From NCBI GenBank assembly GCA_046728015.1, contig JBKPDQ010000132.1, positions 1 through 14,789 on the forward strand: a DNA stretch of 14,789 nucleotides, given 5' to 3'. Positions within the stretch are counted from its first letter, which is position 1, and every line of letters begins with the position of its first letter. This document shows positions 13,649 through 14,789 of this stretch, piece by piece. Source of the DNA: DATAFO01 sp046728015. Lineage in GTDB: Bacteria; Actinomycetota; Thermoleophilia; Solirubrobacterales; 70-9. Position numbers and translations under genes: made by a program. The notes below the pieces were generated by a model. It did no database searches. It saw only the letters and a list, made by a program, of their open reading frames with translations, and was not told the DNA's origin.

Positions 13649-14269
13649 ATGAACACGCCGAAGTACAGCCGCCTCGATCCCGGCCAGCGGCGCGAGCGGA
13701 TCCTCGACGCTGCCAACGCGCTGTTCGCCGAGCGCGCCTACGACGATGTCTCGATCGAGGACATCGCCAGCGCGGCCGGCGTCACCCGCGGGCTCGTCCA
13801 CCACTACTTCGGCGGTCGCAAGGACGTCTACATCGGGCTGCTCGAGCGGCTCGGCGCCCAGCGCGAGCAGGAACTCCGGGCGCCCGTCGGTCGCAGCGCC
13901 CGTGCGCGCGTGGCCGATTCAGTGTCGCGCTGGCTTGACTGGACCGAGGCCAACCGAACGATCTGGCTCGCCACGATCGCGCCCGGTGAGGACATCGCCG
14001 ACCCCGACGTCAGGCAAGTGGTCGCCGACCTCGTACGCCGAGCCGTCGCGCGGCTCGCGGAGTTTCACGCCGACATCGCCGAGGACTCACCGCGGCTGCG
14101 CCACGCGCTCGAGTGCTGGACTGGACTGAACCGCGCCGCGACACGACGCTGGCTGCAGGGCGAGGCCACCCGCGAAGCGACGCACGAGCTGCTCGCCTCC
14201 ACGCTCGAGCACGTCTTGCGCACGTTCGGCGCACCACCCGCGCCAGGCCGGCGCGCATCTCCTCCTTGA
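13649..14269 (+). CDS. TetR/AcrR-family transcriptional regulator
   Basis: 206 residues, the normal size. Residues about 14-60 form the DNA-binding domain (RRERILDAANALFAERAYDD, VSIEDIASAAGVTRGLVHHYF, GGRKDVYIGLLERL), with the helix-turn-helix in IASAAGVTRGLVHHYFG. The C-terminal helical part (about 75-190, for example WLDWTEANRTIWLATIAPGED) would form the dimer and bind an unknown ligand. The ATG at 13649 is favoured because the promoter places the transcript start there. It is divergent from the membrane protein/YbdK-like ligase operon, with inverted repeats between them, so it likely represses itself and perhaps that operon. Confidence 0.95.
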   Translation: MNTPKYSRLDPGQRRERILDAANALFAERAYDDVSIEDIASAAGVTRGLVHHYFGGRKDVYIGLLERLGAQREQELRAPVGRSARARVADSVSRWLDWTEANRTIWLATIAPGEDIADPDVRQVVADLVRRAVARLAEFHADIAEDSPRLRHALECWTGLNRAATRRWLQGEATREATHELLASTLEHVLRTFGAPPAPGRRASPP

Positions 14270-14339
14270 GAGGCCCCCGCCGGCTCGTGCGGCAGCTCGG
14301 CGGCGGCGTTGCGGATCAGGTGAGGTTGCCGCTCTTGAG

Positions 14340-14358
14340 CGCCCGTTGGAAACGGGCG
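14340..14358 (+). terminator. Hairpin after tetR
   Basis: CGCCCGTT (14340-14347) and AACGGGCG (14351-14358) pair perfectly around a three-base loop, 71 bases past the tetR stop. No T run follows, so it is a candidate GC-type terminator only. Confidence 0.4.
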
Positions 14359-14380
14359 TATGCCGATCCTTGGCTCGTCA

Positions 14381-14396
14381 GCGAACGTATGTTCGC
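14381..14396. promoter_or_regulatory. LexA-type SOS box
   Basis: GCGAACGTATGTTCGC is a perfect inverted repeat with a four-base centre. It contains CGAACGTATGTTCG (14382-14395), which matches the Gram-positive/actinobacterial SOS consensus CGAAC-N4-GTTCG exactly. It lies 37 bp before the ATG of the lipoprotein fragment, where LexA would overlap the promoter. The match is to a known consensus; binding is inferred. Confidence 0.65.
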
Positions 14397-14433
14397 ATGC
14401 GTAGGAGATCGACGCGGCATACGCTTCACGGCT

Positions 14434-14628
14434 ATGCGACGGAGGGCCGTGGGACCGCAGGCGATCGCTGCAGTCATCGCCGCGCTGGTCCTCTTCGGGT
14501 GCGGTGAGGCCAACGATCGACCGTCACCACCCGTCACGCCCAGTGATCCCGGCGTCGTCCACGTACACGGTCTCGGCCGTAATCCGGCCGACGGGGCCCT
14601 GTTCGTCGCCACGCACACCGGCCTGTAG
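14434..14628 (+). CDS. Lipoprotein fragment, start of a sialidase-like (F510_1955-type) beta-propeller protein
   Basis: 64 residues from ATG 14434. The N-terminus is a lipoprotein signal: MRRR, a hydrophobic helix and the lipobox LFGC with Cys23 as lipid anchor, so the product would sit on the outer face of the membrane. After a short Pro-rich spacer comes VVHVHGLGRNPADGALFVATHTGL. This matches the opening of actinobacterial exo-alpha-sialidase/F510_1955-family proteins (HVHGLGxNPxDGxLYxATHTGLF), which continue for about 250 residues. Here a TAG (14626-14628) falls exactly where an aromatic residue is expected. TAC to TAG is one base, and the contig ends about 100 bases later in adapter, so this may be a sequence error in a truncated gene or a real nonsense mutation. 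An SOS box lies just upstream. Confidence 0.65.
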   Translation: MRRRAVGPQAIAAVIAALVLFGCGEANDRPSPPVTPSDPGVVHVHGLGRNPADGALFVATHTGL

Positions 14629-14732
14629 CGCTCGGCGAGGCCAGGCGTCCGACGCCCGCCCGGGCGCCGGCACCGGCGCGCCGACCGGCCGGACGCCGGA
14701 CCGCGGCGTCGACCGGCCGCCGTTCCCTGACG

Positions 14733-14789
14733 CTGTCTCTTATACACATCTGACGCTGCCGACGACGTGTCGTGGGGGGGGGTGTGGGG
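14733..14789. other. Illumina Nextera adapter read-through and poly-G (artefact)
   Basis: 14733-14751 is CTGTCTCTTATACACATCT, the Nextera mosaic end. 14752-14765 (GACGCTGCCGACGA) completes the reverse complement of the Nextera read-1 adapter. The remaining 24 bases are index-like sequence and then G runs, typical of signal loss on two-colour sequencers. This is not genomic DNA, and reading frames that enter it are artefacts. Confidence 0.97.

Noticed and set aside
1..14732. CRISPR array, toxin-antitoxin pair, rRNA or plasmid origin
   Set aside because: No regularly spaced repeats, paired small toxin genes, rRNA segments or iteron/DnaA-box clusters were seen. The 12-bp repeats near 379 are too few and sit in an att context.
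14316..14749. Minus-strand frames beginning MYKRQ and MCIRDS
   Set aside because: Their starts are translations of the Nextera mosaic end, so they are artefacts of adapter sequence.

Overview
This is a high-GC window, about 70% by eye, with GTG and TTG starts and codons ending in G or C. It suggests an actinomycete-like genome, Actinomycetota and perhaps Thermoleophilia/Solirubrobacterales. Support comes from a probably leaderless tetR transcript, a Gram-positive/actinobacterial LexA box, and SigB-like, DUF7144-like and YbdK-type genes. The exact taxon is inference. The last 57 bases are not genomic: they read as Nextera adapter followed by index and poly-G, so the contig effectively ends at 14732.

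Layout. Positions 1-2024 hold the tail of an unknown gene, a tRNA-Val(CAC), and a complete tyrosine recombinase. Between the tRNA and the recombinase lie an inverted repeat and 12-bp-period direct repeats. This is the standard arrangement of an element integrated at a tRNA 3' end. Positions 2025-4555 are accessory or decaying sequence: a frameshifted Clp N-domain relic, an orphan 338-aa protein with a weak nuclease-like pattern, and a SigB/SigF-type sigma factor that has lost region 2. Positions 4863-6260 encode an intact multi-pass membrane protein with a C-terminal SHOCT segment. Positions 6261-7068 hold two broken genes, a serine hydrolase and a universal stress protein. Positions 7069-8613 (minus strand) hold a DUF7144-like membrane protein followed by an AI-2E/PerM-family transporter. 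About 800 bp without a gene follow, then a truncated and frameshifted SulP transporter relic.

Positions 10136-11522 are a complete IS5-family insertion sequence with 17-bp terminal inverted repeats and a TTA target duplication. Its transposase is split between two frames. Unusually, it carries a convergent passenger gene of the pRiA4b-ORF3/IS1096-TnpR family. Positions 11702-13461 (minus) hold two translationally coupled genes, a small four-helix membrane protein and a YbdK-like carboxylate-amine ligase with a novel-looking N-terminal extension. Divergent from them is a TetR regulator whose promoter contains inverted-repeat operators. The window ends with a LexA-type SOS box ahead of a lipoprotein fragment resembling the start of a sialidase-like (F510_1955-type) beta-propeller.

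As a whole, the window alternates between intact housekeeping or stress-envelope genes and a high density of frameshifted relics next to an integrase and an IS. The least explained items are the IS5 element with its passenger gene, the orphan 338-aa protein, and the extended YbdK ligase coupled to a membrane protein.
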